Shown here: piece after piece, positions 27,172 through 36,546 of the stretch | Layout: every line of letters starts with the position of its first letter | Numbering within the stretch: the first letter of the stretch is position 1 | Origin: Pseudanabaena minima | GTDB lineage: Bacteria; Cyanobacteriota; Cyanobacteriia; Pseudanabaenales; Pseudanabaenaceae | Assembly (NCBI RefSeq): GCF_051131155.1 | Contig: NZ_CP159508.1 | Coordinates: 1,736,001-1,800,000, forward strand | Length of the DNA stretch: 64,000 nucleotides | Reading direction: 5' to 3' | The notes under the pieces: model-generated | Seen by the model: the letters and a program-made list of their open reading frames with translations, nothing else | Database searches by the model: none | What the model was told of the DNA's origin: nothing | Program-made: the position numbers and the translations under genes

Positions 27172-27284
27172 AACGTGAGTTCGATATCGCCATTTGCGTC
27201 GTGCTTCGCACGACGCAAATGGCGAAAAATGGTAAGAATCGCTAAGCGATTCTTACCATTTTTCGCTTTCGTCGAACTGACGTT
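27172..27284 (+). repeat. family A double-hairpin element, copy A2
   Basis: 113 bp, starts 3 bp after the methyltransferase stop. Ends AACGTGAGTTCGA / TCGAACTGACGTT; inner perfect hairpins CGCCATTTGCGTCGTG and GGTAAGAATCGC. AAATA occurs directly on both flanks, consistent with a 5-bp target duplication. Confidence 0.9.
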
Positions 27285-27289
27285 AAATA

Positions 27290-27335
27290 AAAAGCGATCG
27301 CCTATTAATTAAAAAATCAATAGGCGATCGCTTTT
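27290..27335. terminator. bidirectional terminator between methyltransferase and ndhF
   Basis: Perfect 17-bp stem AAAAGCGATCGCCTATT / AATAGGCGATCGCTTTT; each arm contains a HIP1 octamer. Flanked by A- and T-runs, it suits the two convergent genes. Confidence 0.85.
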
Positions 27336-27361
27336 CAAATCATTAATAAGTCAGAAAGAAA

Positions 27362-29374
27362 TTAAATCGAACTCACGATTACAAAACCGAGAACACCAAT
27401 AAAAATGACAAGAGCATAGAATTGCGCTTTGCCGTTTTCAAAGTATTTCAAGCCTTCGCCAGTAACTACAGTCACAAAACCAGCTAGGTTAACTACCCCA
27501 TCAACAATTTTGGCATCGACTTCTAGAACTTGACGAGCTAAGCGGCGAGAACCAACCACAAAGATCGTGTTGTAAATTTCGTCAATGTACCATTTGTTCT
27601 TTGAGAGCTTGTACAGAGGTTCGATAGATTTGGCGATCGCACTGGGATCGATTTTCTTTTGCATATACATCAAGATTGCAAGAGAGATCCCAATTAAACC
27701 AATACCAATTGAACTTCCACCCATTAATAGGAATTCAGGGGTAAAGCCTTCCACAGGAACTTCAGTGATTTTTTCCGATGGCGCATGGATAAAGTACTCA
27801 AAGTAGTTACCCAAGGGTGTTCCAACTAGACCGATGAGCATCGAAGGAATTGCCAAGACCATCAGAGGTAAAGTCATCGTAATTGGCGATTCATGAGGCT
27901 TGCTGGCATGATGATGACCATGTCCATCGTCAGCTTGAACTTCTTTACCAACTGAATTTTCAGCCTTGACTATAGCTAACAATTTCTTGTCAGTACCACG
28001 AAAATCACCTTCAAAGGTAGTGAAATACATACGGAACATATAGAAAGCTGTGATCCCTGCTGTGGCAAAGCCAATCGCCCAGAGTGCAGGATTTGCCTTG
28101 AATGTGGAAGCGAGAATCTCATCCTTTGACCAGAAACCAGCGAAGGGAGGAATTCCGCTAATAGCAAGAGTACCGATAAAGAAAGTAATTGCTGTAATTG
28201 GCATGTATTTGCGTAAACCACCCATGACCCTCATGTCTTGAGCAAGGTCGGGATCATGTCCAACTACGTCTTCCATACCGTGAATAACGGAACCAGAACC
28301 AAGGAACATCATCGCTTTGAAATATGCGTGAGTCATGAGGTGAAATAGTCCAGCCCCATAAGCTCCTACGCCCATACCCATAACCATATATCCCAACTGG
28401 GATACGGTGGAGTAAGCCAAGCCTTTTTTGATGTCGTTTTGAGTAATGGCGATACTTGCCCCTAGAAATGCTGTAAAGGCTCCTGTCCAAGCGATCGTGT
28501 TCATTACCGCAGGAATTTCCTCAAATACAGGAAACATCCGTGCAATTAGGAACACCCCAGCCGCAACCATTGTCGCCGCATGGATTAACGCCGAAATGGG
28601 TGTAGGACCTTCCATCGCGTCAGGTAACCATACATGGAGGGGGAATTGAGCGGATTTAGCAGCAGGTCCCATGAAAACGAGAATTGCGAATAGGGTGGCA
28701 AGAGCAACACTCAATGCTCCTGATTCCACTAATTCGCTGAGACGTTCTCCCATTTCTGTGAATTCAAACGTACCTGTAGCCCAATACAGACCCAGTAAGC
28801 CAAGTAGTAAGCCGAAATCACCAACGCGGTTAGTTACAAAGGCTTTTTGGCAAGCATCGGCAGCTCCTTTGCGATCAAACCAAAAGCCAATTAGCAAGTA
28901 GGAACACATCCCCACGAGTTCCCAGAAAATATAAATCTGTACCAAGTTGGGGCTAACGACTAAGCCCAACATAGAGGAGGTGAATAAACTTAGGTAAGCA
29001 TAGAATCTGACATAGCTGGGATCATGAGCCATGTAGCCATCGGTGTAGATCTGCACCAAGAAAGCGACGGTGGTAACGATCACTAACATCAGTGCAGTCA
29101 GGTGATCGATCACAAATCCCATATTCAAATGAAATGCACCTGCTTGCGCCCACTCAAAAGTGTAGAGGTAGGGCTCATGCCCTTGGATCTGACTCCAGAG
29201 TAAGTTAATTGCCATCACCATTGCCCCGCCTGTGGCGGATACGCTGAGGATAGACCAGAGCGATCGCAGTTTATTGGTGGATTTGTTAAAGGTAATCAGC
29301 CCTGTGCCGATAATCAGTGCTGCGGCGAGTGGCAGCAAGGGAATCAGCCATGCGTATTGATATGCAAAGTCCAT
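27362..29374 (-). CDS. ndhF: NAD(P)H-quinone oxidoreductase chain 5 (NdhF)
   Basis: Antiporter-like membrane subunit of the photosynthetic NDH-1 complex in thylakoid membranes, involved in respiration and cyclic electron flow. 670 aa with about sixteen helices. Conserved proton-channel segments: MSLFTSSMLGLVVSPNLVQIYIFWELVGMCSYLLIGFW (part: IFWELVGMCSYLLIGFW), GPAAKSAQFPLHVWLPDAMEGPTP, ALIHAATMVAAG, KGLAYSTVSQLGYMVMG and HAYFKAMMFLGSGSVIH. His-rich loop (DGHGHHHASKPH) at about residue 480. Monocistronic here; start MDFAYQYAWLIPL at 29374. Confidence 0.97.
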   Translation of the reverse strand: MDFAYQYAWLIPLLPLAAALIIGTGLITFNKSTNKLRSLWSILSVSATGGAMVMAINLLWSQIQGHEPYLYTFEWAQAGAFHLNMGFVIDHLTALMLVIVTTVAFLVQIYTDGYMAHDPSYVRFYAYLSLFTSSMLGLVVSPNLVQIYIFWELVGMCSYLLIGFWFDRKGAADACQKAFVTNRVGDFGLLLGLLGLYWATGTFEFTEMGERLSELVESGALSVALATLFAILVFMGPAAKSAQFPLHVWLPDAMEGPTPISALIHAATMVAAGVFLIARMFPVFEEIPAVMNTIAWTGAFTAFLGASIAITQNDIKKGLAYSTVSQLGYMVMGMGVGAYGAGLFHLMTHAYFKAMMFLGSGSVIHGMEDVVGHDPDLAQDMRVMGGLRKYMPITAITFFIGTLAISGIPPFAGFWSKDEILASTFKANPALWAIGFATAGITAFYMFRMYFTTFEGDFRGTDKKLLAIVKAENSVGKEVQADDGHGHHHASKPHESPITMTLPLMVLAIPSMLIGLVGTPLGNYFEYFIHAPSEKITEVPVEGFTPEFLLMGGSSIGIGLIGISLAILMYMQKKIDPSAIAKSIEPLYKLSKNKWYIDEIYNTIFVVGSRRLARQVLEVDAKIVDGVVNLAGFVTVVTGEGLKYFENGKAQFYALVIFIGVLGFVIVSSI

Positions 29375-29579
29375 AGGTCGCGTTTGAACGCAAAGTTTAT
29401 TGTAGAGACGCTTTTAATAGGTTAGTTTACTACAGGGCGTTCAAGAGCGATGTGTTAAACATGAGCATTGTTACTTATTAATCTAAAAATTTAGAAAAAT
29501 TTAATCCTTAAGCCAACTAAAAGGGTAAGTGGCGGCGCAAAACGTTGCGACTTATCTCAATTGCCGAACAACCGAGCCA

Positions 29580-29630
29580 CAATAAAAAATTTAAAAGCGT
29601 TGCGAAGCAACGCTTTTAAATTTTTTATTG
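29580..29630. repeat. 24-bp perfect hairpin upstream of ndhF
   Basis: Arms 29580-29603 and 29607-29630 (CAATAAAAAATTTAAAAGCG...), loop GAA. Sits in the 379-bp gap between ndhF and the disrupted gene; no ORF is seen in that gap. Confidence 0.75.
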
Positions 29631-29718
29631 GTTTAGGTTTAAGTGCAAATCACTGTAATCTTTTGGTTATTGATAGTCAAAATTTACTTGTACTTGTTTA
29701 AAAATAGGCATTAAAATT

Positions 29719-29763
29719 CAAGAATTAGTGGTGCGGCGCTTTGCGCCGCACCACTAATTCTTG
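29719..29763. repeat. 21-bp perfect palindrome overlapping a stop codon
   Basis: Arms CAAGAATTAGTGGTGCGGCGC and its complement, loop TTT. The right arm contains the stop and last codons of the disrupted membrane-protein gene, as also seen at 7653 and 38313. Confidence 0.8.
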
Positions 29764-29998
29764 AGAACATCACTTGTTTGTAAATTCAACATTTCTCTCT
29801 GCACATTCATCCCAATTACTAGGGCATCTCTCAATAGAGAACTATACTGATCAGCTTGATTTTGTACTTCTAAGGATTCTAAGGCAATCAGATTCTGCTC
29901 AATATTGTCAAAAAGCTGACGATGGCTACTTAAAAAACTTTGATGCTCCCGCAGGATTTTTTCAGTAGTCAAACCACAAATTAGGCTATCCCTAGTTA
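29754..29998 (-). pseudogene. 3' part of an IS-interrupted membrane-protein gene
   Basis: Downstream half of the gene whose 5' part is at 31726-32206. Reading through the empty site gives ...ALELTR-DSLICGLTTEKILREHQ... without a frameshift, so 29754-29992 supplies the C-terminal 79 residues of an original 239-aa protein. This half is helical and soluble (HRQLFDNIEQNLIALESLEV). A TTG at 29972 could still start a 72-aa fragment, but no ribosome site is evident. TAGTTA at 29993-29998 is the target duplication. Confidence 0.88.
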
Positions 29999-31725
29999 GG
30001 GCTTGCTGAAAAAGAGACTAAGGGAAAAGTAGTGGGCAAAGAGGAAGGGGATAATACTTTGAGTGTCTACAAGGAAATTGCCAAGAAAAAGAATTAAAGT
30101 TAAAAAGGGGTTTCCAAGAAGGAAGAACAAAGAGTTGCCAGCAAAAGATAAACCAAGACAAACCGAAAAAAGCAAGCTGCTTGAGCAGCGCTTCCAAATT
30201 CATCACCAAGAAAGTGATAGCGATCGCCGTTTCCGATGTATTTGCCAACTTGGACATGACGCGATTTAGACTGAACCGTCGTTTAGCCAGTCCAAACTTA
30301 CCTTCAATTTGATTGCGAACCTTAGCATCTTCGAGAGTCTGCTTGCGAATAGCCGCCAACTCATCGGGTACAGGTCTGCCCAAAGGCGGAGCCGTAATCC
30401 GAATACCGAGATTTCGACAATAGGCGCGATTGCTGCGAGTGCGGTAAATCTGGTCAACGTAAACCGCTTCAGGATAATGTCCAAAGCGAGATTTAAACAA
30501 TGCTACTTGTTGCTGCAAATCCCCCGATTCATTGAAGTTATCCCAACTGAGATGGTCGAGAAAGGCATGACCATCGACACAACTAACTGAGAGTTTAGCG
30601 CCAAACTCCACAGGTGTTCCTGCCTTACCTCTGACAATCGGACGTACATGAGGTTGCGTAATACTGACGATGCGGTCATCTATGCGATGACCACCTTGCT
30701 CGTACATCCATTGTTGTTGCCGATATACTTCACTGACGACTAGCAAGTTCCGATAGAGACTCCTCTTCAATTCCGATAGCTTTGCCCCTGCGGCAATTAG
30801 AGTGTCAATATGGGCAAGATTGCGACGCACATATCCCAACTGTTGGCGCAATGCTTTGCGAATCCTTTTACGATTGGGTTGGCGTTGTTTGGCAATTTGG
30901 AGATACGCTGTCCTTGCTTCACGGCGATAGGTGCGTGGTTTCTTCGCTAATTGTTCTTTCACTTGTTGGTAAAGAGCATCAATCACTATTTCCGTTTGTT
31001 CTCTTGCTTCGTTCAACAGTTTGATGTCAGTGGGATAACGGATGTCGGATGGCGCGACTGTTGCATCTAGCAGCAATTTTCCTTGGTTTGCTGGTTCTGG
31101 TTCTTTCTGTTCCTTTTCTATATTCTGCTCTTCTAACTTCTCTTCTATCTCTTCTCTTTCTTCTTTCTTGTACTGCTTTGCTTCCTTCTCTTTTTGTCCC
31201 GACTCTTTAGGAGGCTTCACAATCCGTTCGTTGATTCTGCCCACGATCTCTAGATTCAATCGCTTGCGGAAATGTACCATCATGCTTGCTTCAAATGGGG
31301 CGTTGTCGCTGTACTCTGATAAGCCTAGGAAGTATTGTAAATATGGATTCTCACGAATTTGTTCTACTGTCTCTTCGTCACTTGTTCCTAGCTTCTCTTT
31401 GATGATCAGCGCCCCAAGTGCTATCCGAAATGGTTTTGCTGGTGCTCCTTGTCCTTCGCTAAATTGTTCTGCATATTCATTCTCAAATTCTTCCCACGGC
31501 ACTAGTTCTGCTAATCTTACCCATCGATTTTCTCCTGATAGTTTGCCGCCAAATGGTAAGTAGAAGTTCTCGAATGATAGCTGTCCTGTGGGGGATTGTC
31601 GGTACATGCAATTTTATTGGTGCAAGGGTTTTTCTAGCTTTTCTTGCTTTTTCTTGCATTTTATCTGTTTTCGTTCTCCTTAGAAACCTTTGCTTGTATG
31701 CTTTTCTTGCTTTTTCAGTAAGCCC
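29999..31725 (-). mobile_element. IS5-superfamily insertion sequence, 1727 bp
   Basis: Ends GGGCTTGCTGAAAAAG (29999) and, inverted, GGGCTTACTGAAAAAG (31725): 16-bp terminal repeats with one mismatch. TAGTTA flanks both sides (29993-29998, 31726-31731); a 4-bp reading, AGTT, is possible if the repeat is drawn one base longer. Carries one transposase gene. Intact ends, intact ORF and clean duplication suggest recent insertion. Confidence 0.92.
30018..31607 (-). CDS. IS5-superfamily (IS1182-like) DDE transposase
   Basis: 529 aa. N-terminal DUF772-type domain (PFRIALGALIIKEKLGTSDEETVEQIRENP, part), then a charged Lys/Glu-rich linker (residues about 130-170), the DDE core starting LLLDATVAPSDIRYPTD, the second Asp in EAVYVDQIYRTRSNRAYC and the Glu in QIEGKFGLAKRRF. 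Catalyses cut-and-paste of its element. The last 40 or so residues (Trp/Phe/Cys/Pro-rich) run to the left end and may be an extension past the functional domain. Full length, no frameshift. Confidence 0.93.
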   Translation of the reverse strand: MYRQSPTGQLSFENFYLPFGGKLSGENRWVRLAELVPWEEFENEYAEQFSEGQGAPAKPFRIALGALIIKEKLGTSDEETVEQIRENPYLQYFLGLSEYSDNAPFEASMMVHFRKRLNLEIVGRINERIVKPPKESGQKEKEAKQYKKEEREEIEEKLEEQNIEKEQKEPEPANQGKLLLDATVAPSDIRYPTDIKLLNEAREQTEIVIDALYQQVKEQLAKKPRTYRREARTAYLQIAKQRQPNRKRIRKALRQQLGYVRRNLAHIDTLIAAGAKLSELKRSLYRNLLVVSEVYRQQQWMYEQGGHRIDDRIVSITQPHVRPIVRGKAGTPVEFGAKLSVSCVDGHAFLDHLSWDNFNESGDLQQQVALFKSRFGHYPEAVYVDQIYRTRSNRAYCRNLGIRITAPPLGRPVPDELAAIRKQTLEDAKVRNQIEGKFGLAKRRFSLNRVMSKLANTSETAIAITFLVMNLEALLKQLAFFGLSWFIFCWQLFVLPSWKPLFNFNSFSWQFPCRHSKYYPLPLCPLLFP

Positions 31726-32206
31726 TAGTTAGCTCAAGGGCTTGTAAGATACCCTTTCGATAATTGAGATTTACTGATTGATTGCCAACAGACTTTAAGC
31801 GATCGCAAATATCAACAGCGACAAGGACTTGATTATATTTATCTACTTCATCAAGAAGATGGGATAAACAAATCATTTTCTTAGATCTTATCCAAGCGAG
31901 TAGATTCCAAACCGTAAAGAGAATCAAAGTAAGTGTAAATACAAAAACAGCAAAGCCAACTTGAGACTGACGATTGTCGATGGCTCTACCAAGAGATTGA
32001 AAAATCAAAATACTAATTGGCAAACTAAAAATTGAAATTAAGAATAAAGTGATAGCTTCACTTAGCAAGAAAGAAGCTAAGTATTTAGTTTTTTTGAGTC
32101 TCGTAATTCTATAAGCACTTCCAATCGATAAAGGACTGATTTCTTTGCCTGTGATCCTTTCTAAATCCTGTTCTGTAATCTGCAAATTTCTGATATCAGG
32201 CTGCAT
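31726..32206 (-). pseudogene. 5' part of an IS-interrupted membrane-protein gene
   Basis: 160 residues before the insertion; the frame continues into the IS and stops at 31715 after RAY. The protein has an N-terminal soluble stretch (ITEQDLERITGKEISPLSIG), two hydrophobic spans (ITLFLISIFSLPISILIF and FAVFVFTLTLILFTVWNLLAW), and a helical domain. Family not recognised. It starts 20 bp after the stop of the 32227-32943 gene and was presumably its operon partner. Confidence 0.88.
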
Positions 32207-32226
32207 AGTTGTTCAAGAAGCTAGAT

Positions 32227-32943
32227 TTACTGGAAAAACAAGTGCCTAATAGAATTCCAAACTGATAGATAGAAATTGCCTTCACGGGGTCGAAACAGGT
32301 CGAATTTGGAGCCAAAGGAGCCAAAAAATGGTCTGAGTGTCCAAGCCATCTGACTACCAACAAAAGCATAAAGTCCCAGCCAGAACTTTAAAATTGATAT
32401 CCGAACTTTGCGATTTTTGTCAATCCCTGTATCTTCTATCATCAGATCTTTATCTGAGGCAATGGTTTCCACCTTTGGCAGCAAAACTTGATAAAGAAAG
32501 TAAACCCCAATAATTCCTGTCAATGTGAATATAGCAACATTTAACAACAGAAAAAAGAAGTAGTTATCAGTTGTAATTAAGAAGAACAAAGTGACTGGCG
32601 CAAAGCCAAATAGTAAAGTACTAGTAATCGTCACTGCACAAAGCAAAATCGCAGCATATTGACTCAGACGAGTTTTTGCACCGAAGTAAACATTAAAGAA
32701 ATAGAGTGCAGGTAGGCAAATTGCTAAGGTGATAAGAAATAGAAACGGTAACTTAGCTGCGGATGACAAAACCTGCATCCAAGAGCTAACTGCACCAATT
32801 AGTCCACCGTAAATTGCCAAAAATATAGAGCTACAGACTAACAAACCACCTATTTTGGTATTAATCTTAATCCCATCATAGATTTCTTGAATAAACCGAT
32901 CACGATCGCTGAGTAAATCAATAAGAACTGAAAAAAACGGCAT
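32227..32943 (-). CDS. five- to six-helix membrane protein, unassigned
   Basis: 238 aa. Begins with a short amphipathic segment (FFSVLIDLLSDRDRFIQEIYDGI) and then five hydrophobic spans, e.g. GGLLVCSSIFLAIYGGLIGAV and LLNVAIFTLTGIIGVYFLYQVL. The layout resembles Yip1-like proteins common in cyanobacteria, some labelled actin-binding-WH2-like, but function is unknown. Upstream partner of the disrupted gene, so the insertion may have inactivated a two-component membrane unit. Confidence 0.75.
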   Translation of the reverse strand: MPFFSVLIDLLSDRDRFIQEIYDGIKINTKIGGLLVCSSIFLAIYGGLIGAVSSWMQVLSSAAKLPFLFLITLAICLPALYFFNVYFGAKTRLSQYAAILLCAVTITSTLLFGFAPVTLFFLITTDNYFFFLLLNVAIFTLTGIIGVYFLYQVLLPKVETIASDKDLMIEDTGIDKNRKVRISILKFWLGLYAFVGSQMAWTLRPFFGSFGSKFDLFRPREGNFYLSVWNSIRHLFFQ

Positions 32944-33159
32944 AATTTTTTGGGTCTGAAGTTAAACTTGCTAACTTTGGACAGGTTCAATAAATAAAAG
33001 TTCCTAGCTGAATAATTTATAAAAAAAGTGTCTATCTGGATTGCTATTTATTAGATTGAGAAAACTTTAAATACTCAAGAATTATTATAAAAGTTAGTAT
33101 TAGAGAGGATTTAAGTTACTTATCTTAGATGTAAGATCTCAGCTTGAACCACCTAAACA

Positions 33160-36100
33160 TCATCTGTTAACACAGAGAAAAGTTTTAATTTCGTATGGTT
33201 TAAATGTGATTGTAAAATAGTTTAAATTAATCTCATTTGATAAGATCATAGTGATTTTATTTTCCATTAAGTCACATTCCCAAATTTGATCCATTTGCAA
33301 AAGGAGATGTGAAACCTCAATATTTGTTTCAGTGGTTCTACCATAGGATTCATAAAATCGGATGATCCAACCAGACTGATCCTGCGATCGCTTAAATGCT
33401 GAGAGAATAATATTTGGGGCAGAAACTTGCAAAAAGCTTGATTGGTTTGCTTGAATTGGTGAACTTTGGAGAACAAGCGGATTGTTTAATTCCTGAGCAA
33501 GTTGAACAATATTTGCTTCGCGCCAATCACCTTGATGGGGAACTAAGCGATAGGTAAATTCATGCTTACCGCGATCGCTATTTGGTGAAGGCCAGTTAGG
33601 ACTACGCAGCAACGTTAGACGCAGACAGTCAGGCTTAGCGTCATATCCATACTTACTATCATTGAGAATGCTTAAACCCAAACCCAAAGGACATTCTCCC
33701 GCCGAAGGTGGGAGAATGCCCTTTGGGTTTGGAGAAAATGCAATATCTGCCCAATATTGAGCAGGAACTTCCCATTTAGCTTTTGCTTCAGGTGTTTCAC
33801 CCAGCGTACTACGTTGAATTGTTCCCATAGGAATTTCGTAAGTTGCGTAGGTTGATCGCCAATTCACAGGGAAAGCAACCTTGACTAAGGTATATTCCTC
33901 TTGCCAATCAACCCAATTATGTACTGTGATAAATGATTCAAAGGCAGTTAGTTGAATCTCTTGGATAAAGGTAGAACTACGGAATTTCTGAATAATACGT
34001 AAGGATATTAATAAACTACAGTTTTCAACGATCTCAATTGATTCAAGGGTTGCAGATTCTAATTTTTTGTTTTCGTAATCTGGAGCAAGATTCCATGCAT
34101 CCCAATATTGTCCTTTGTCTTCAAAAAACTGCAATTCACTAGCTGATTGTAGGATCAATCTTTGCGATCGCTTATCAAATATTTGTGCGATTGCCCCAGT
34201 TTTGAGATCAATCTCAACGTGAAGATATTGATTTTCTAGATAGTATCTATCGCTATCAGAAGTGACCTTTAAAAGTGCATCAGTCTCAGTGATGCCAATA
34301 TATTCAAGCTCAGCAAATCCAAAACTAGGAACATTTTCTAACCAGCACAAGGAATGATCTGGTTTTCTAATGAGTTGAGATCGCCGCCAATTAAGAAAAT
34401 TCCAAGCTTGCAGATTTGCATTTCCTAAAGCTTCTTGACTGAAAAGGCGATCGCAGATTTCCCTTACTTCCGACCAAGTGCGATCAGCATCGATAAATAC
34501 TTCTGGAATCGATGTCCCTGGTAAAATATCATGAAATTGATTGAGTAATAGCCCTTGCCATGCTTGTTCTAACAGATCTTGAGGATAGGGAGTTTTATTG
34601 ACTAAAAAAGCGATCGCGCTATATTTTTCGGCATTACCTAGGAGAACTTCCACTTGACGATTTTGCTTCTTCTGATCGGCTTTAGTAGTAAAAGTACCGC
34701 GATGAAACTCCAGATACAATTCATCTTGCCAAATGGGTAAATCTGCGGGTAGTTTTGCTTTCAAATCCAACAGAAAATCTTCTAATGTACTGGGCTGCAT
34801 CTCAAAGAAGATTGGTGAATCTACCCACTTACGACCCATATTCAGCATATCCGCAGTTGGTCCACCACCATGATCGCCAACCCCATACAGCCATGCTGTT
34901 TCGGGGATGTAGTGTTTTTCTTCTTGGTTCGCAAGATATTTTGCGATCGCTACAGGTTCTAATCCCTGCCCAATCTCATTGCTAAAATAAGTAAAAATTC
35001 GACTTCCATCTACCCCTTCCCACCAAAAGATTTGATGAGGAAATTTATTCGAGTCATTCCATAATAATTTTTGGGTAACAAATGTCTCAAATCCACTCTT
35101 TAAGAGAATCTGTGGCATTTGCCAATGAAAGCCAAAGGTGTCGGGTAACCATGCGATTTTGACTTCTCGATTAAACTTCGCTCGAAAATATTCCTGACCA
35201 TAAAGAATCTGTCTAATTAAAGATTCACCACTGGGTAAATTGCCATCTGGCTCCACCCACATACCACCGATGAGTTCCCATTTGCCATTCGCTACTGCTG
35301 TTTGAATACGAATAAATAATTCAGGATATTCCTGCTCCATCCATTGATAGGAAACAGCCGTACTTTGGTTAAAAATTAGCTCTGGATAATGCTCCTGTAG
35401 ATTTAGTGCAGATGTAAATGTGCGCTGCATTGCATTTTTGGTTTCCGCGATCGCCCATAACCAAGCCACATCGATATGCGAATTACCAAGGATATAAATC
35501 TGGCGTTGTTTGAGAAATTCTCCATATTGCAAAAGTGGTTCGCGAATTTCGGCTAGTTGCTCAAAGAAGCGATCGCTTGCAATTACCTCAGATTGAGAGA
35601 ATAAAACAATTAAATTTTTAGTAGCACTTTCTAAAGGTTGTAAATCAATTTGATGTTTAGTAAAAACTGGAATATAGGTTTGGAGAATCTCTAGTTCGGT
35701 AGCAACCTGATCGGGATCACAGGCTTTATGGGGATATTCAAAAACCAGTTCTGAAAGCTGCAAAGCGCCAATGTCATGCTTAGGGCTATTAAGCTTTATT
35801 TCTAGATTAAATTCATCATTAGGTTCTGCATGATCAGTCAATAAAATTCGACATTTCTGATCAAACAAATCGCCTTCTTGGACTTTGTGATGATTAACCC
35901 ATATCTCACAAACATCTGCCCACCAAATTAGATTTAAGCGGATAGTCGCTCCTAACGTTGATAATCCTGCATAGATTTCTGGTATTTGCCAAGTTTGTTT
36001 TAAATGAATATTTTCTTCCTGTTTTAAGAAAGATAACATCGGTTTATTTTGCTTAGAATTTACCGTTGCTAAATCCTCCCAAACATCTTGTTTCTTTTGT

Positions 36101-36186
36101 CTTTGCCAATTATTGAGTATTGATAAGTGCGATCGTGATTTTAATTTGTTAATAACTTGAGATAAATTTTCTACTAAAGTAGTCAC
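33160..36186 (-). CDS. alpha-mannosidase, glycoside hydrolase family 38
   Basis: 1008 aa, the usual length for bacterial/vacuolar GH38. Hydrolyses alpha-linked mannose with a zinc ion. Catalytic domain: GNSHIDVAWLWAIAETK (metal His/Asp), nucleophile region IAWLPDTFGFHWQMPQIL, LYGVGDHGGGPT; then LLLNQFHDILPGTSIPEV, and the C-terminal beta domains with WVDWQEEYTLVKVAFPV and NDSKYGYD...LTLLRSPNWPSPNSD. Between WADIAF and LSILNDSKYGYD about 18 residues are encoded by a palindrome (33678-33732) and look inserted. No signal peptide. Stands alone; its place in glycan turnover is a guess. Confidence 0.93.
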   Translation of the reverse strand: MTTLVENLSQVINKLKSRSHLSILNNWQRQKKQDVWEDLATVNSKQNKPMLSFLKQEENIHLKQTWQIPEIYAGLSTLGATIRLNLIWWADVCEIWVNHHKVQEGDLFDQKCRILLTDHAEPNDEFNLEIKLNSPKHDIGALQLSELVFEYPHKACDPDQVATELEILQTYIPVFTKHQIDLQPLESATKNLIVLFSQSEVIASDRFFEQLAEIREPLLQYGEFLKQRQIYILGNSHIDVAWLWAIAETKNAMQRTFTSALNLQEHYPELIFNQSTAVSYQWMEQEYPELFIRIQTAVANGKWELIGGMWVEPDGNLPSGESLIRQILYGQEYFRAKFNREVKIAWLPDTFGFHWQMPQILLKSGFETFVTQKLLWNDSNKFPHQIFWWEGVDGSRIFTYFSNEIGQGLEPVAIAKYLANQEEKHYIPETAWLYGVGDHGGGPTADMLNMGRKWVDSPIFFEMQPSTLEDFLLDLKAKLPADLPIWQDELYLEFHRGTFTTKADQKKQNRQVEVLLGNAEKYSAIAFLVNKTPYPQDLLEQAWQGLLLNQFHDILPGTSIPEVFIDADRTWSEVREICDRLFSQEALGNANLQAWNFLNWRRSQLIRKPDHSLCWLENVPSFGFAELEYIGITETDALLKVTSDSDRYYLENQYLHVEIDLKTGAIAQIFDKRSQRLILQSASELQFFEDKGQYWDAWNLAPDYENKKLESATLESIEIVENCSLLISLRIIQKFRSSTFIQEIQLTAFESFITVHNWVDWQEEYTLVKVAFPVNWRSTYATYEIPMGTIQRSTLGETPEAKAKWEVPAQYWADIAFSPNPKGILPPSAGECPLGLGLSILNDSKYGYDAKPDCLRLTLLRSPNWPSPNSDRGKHEFTYRLVPHQGDWREANIVQLAQELNNPLVLQSSPIQANQSSFLQVSAPNIILSAFKRSQDQSGWIIRFYESYGRTTETNIEVSHLLLQMDQIWECDLMENKITMILSNEINLNYFTITFKPYEIKTFLCVNR
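33678..33732. repeat. palindrome inside the mannosidase coding sequence
   Basis: Arms 33678-33700 and 33710-33732 (23 nt each; CCAAACCCAAAGG...TTCTCCC), loop of 9. One A-C mismatch on the plus strand becomes a U-G pair in the mRNA, so the transcript arm pairs fully. It encodes PNPKGILPPSAGECPLGL in frame with the enzyme. Confidence 0.85.
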
Positions 36187-36213
36187 CGTATAAGCTCCTA
36201 TGTTCTATGAGAT

Positions 36214-36546
36214 CTAGCCAACTGCAAAATCAGTATACTTGCGTAGGTTAGGTGGATCAAAAGCAAGAACAATATTTTCTTTAGGAACACCTAATTCCAC
36301 TAATTGATTTGCAATGCCAATTTCTGTTCCATCCTGCTGAATCCAAATTTTGCCATCAATAATGTCAAGATGAAGCACAACACCATAGACTCGTTTGGAT
36401 GCTCGCCAGCCAACATAAATAAGTTGGTAATGGTCTCGTTCAGCATCAAAAATAGTTTGAGCTTGAATACGTTGATCCCACGCAAGACTAGCTCGTTCAA
36501 TTAATAGATTTTGAATGTATTGACGGTATTGGGTAATGGTATCCAT
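36214..36546 (-). CDS. xisI: XisI-like fdxN element excision controlling factor
   Basis: 110 aa; DTITQYRQYIQNLLIERA, HYQLIYVGWRASKRVYGVVLHLDIIDGKIWIQQDGTE (part) and LVELGVPKENIVLAFDPP are the XisI family pattern. In Anabaena XisI and XisH control excision of the fdxN DNA element by XisF; elsewhere the pair is widespread with no known role. The ATG lies 46 bp inside the end of xisH, so the genes overlap and are co-translated. Confidence 0.92.
   Translation of the reverse strand: MDTITQYRQYIQNLLIERASLAWDQRIQAQTIFDAERDHYQLIYVGWRASKRVYGVVLHLDIIDGKIWIQQDGTEIGIANQLVELGVPKENIVLAFDPPNLRKYTDFAVG

Noticed and set aside
31042..31563. 173-codon open frame on the plus strand opposite the transposase gene
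   Set aside because: It is the antisense of the Lys/Glu-rich linker and N-terminal domain; low-complexity Ser/Phe composition and no recognisable domain.
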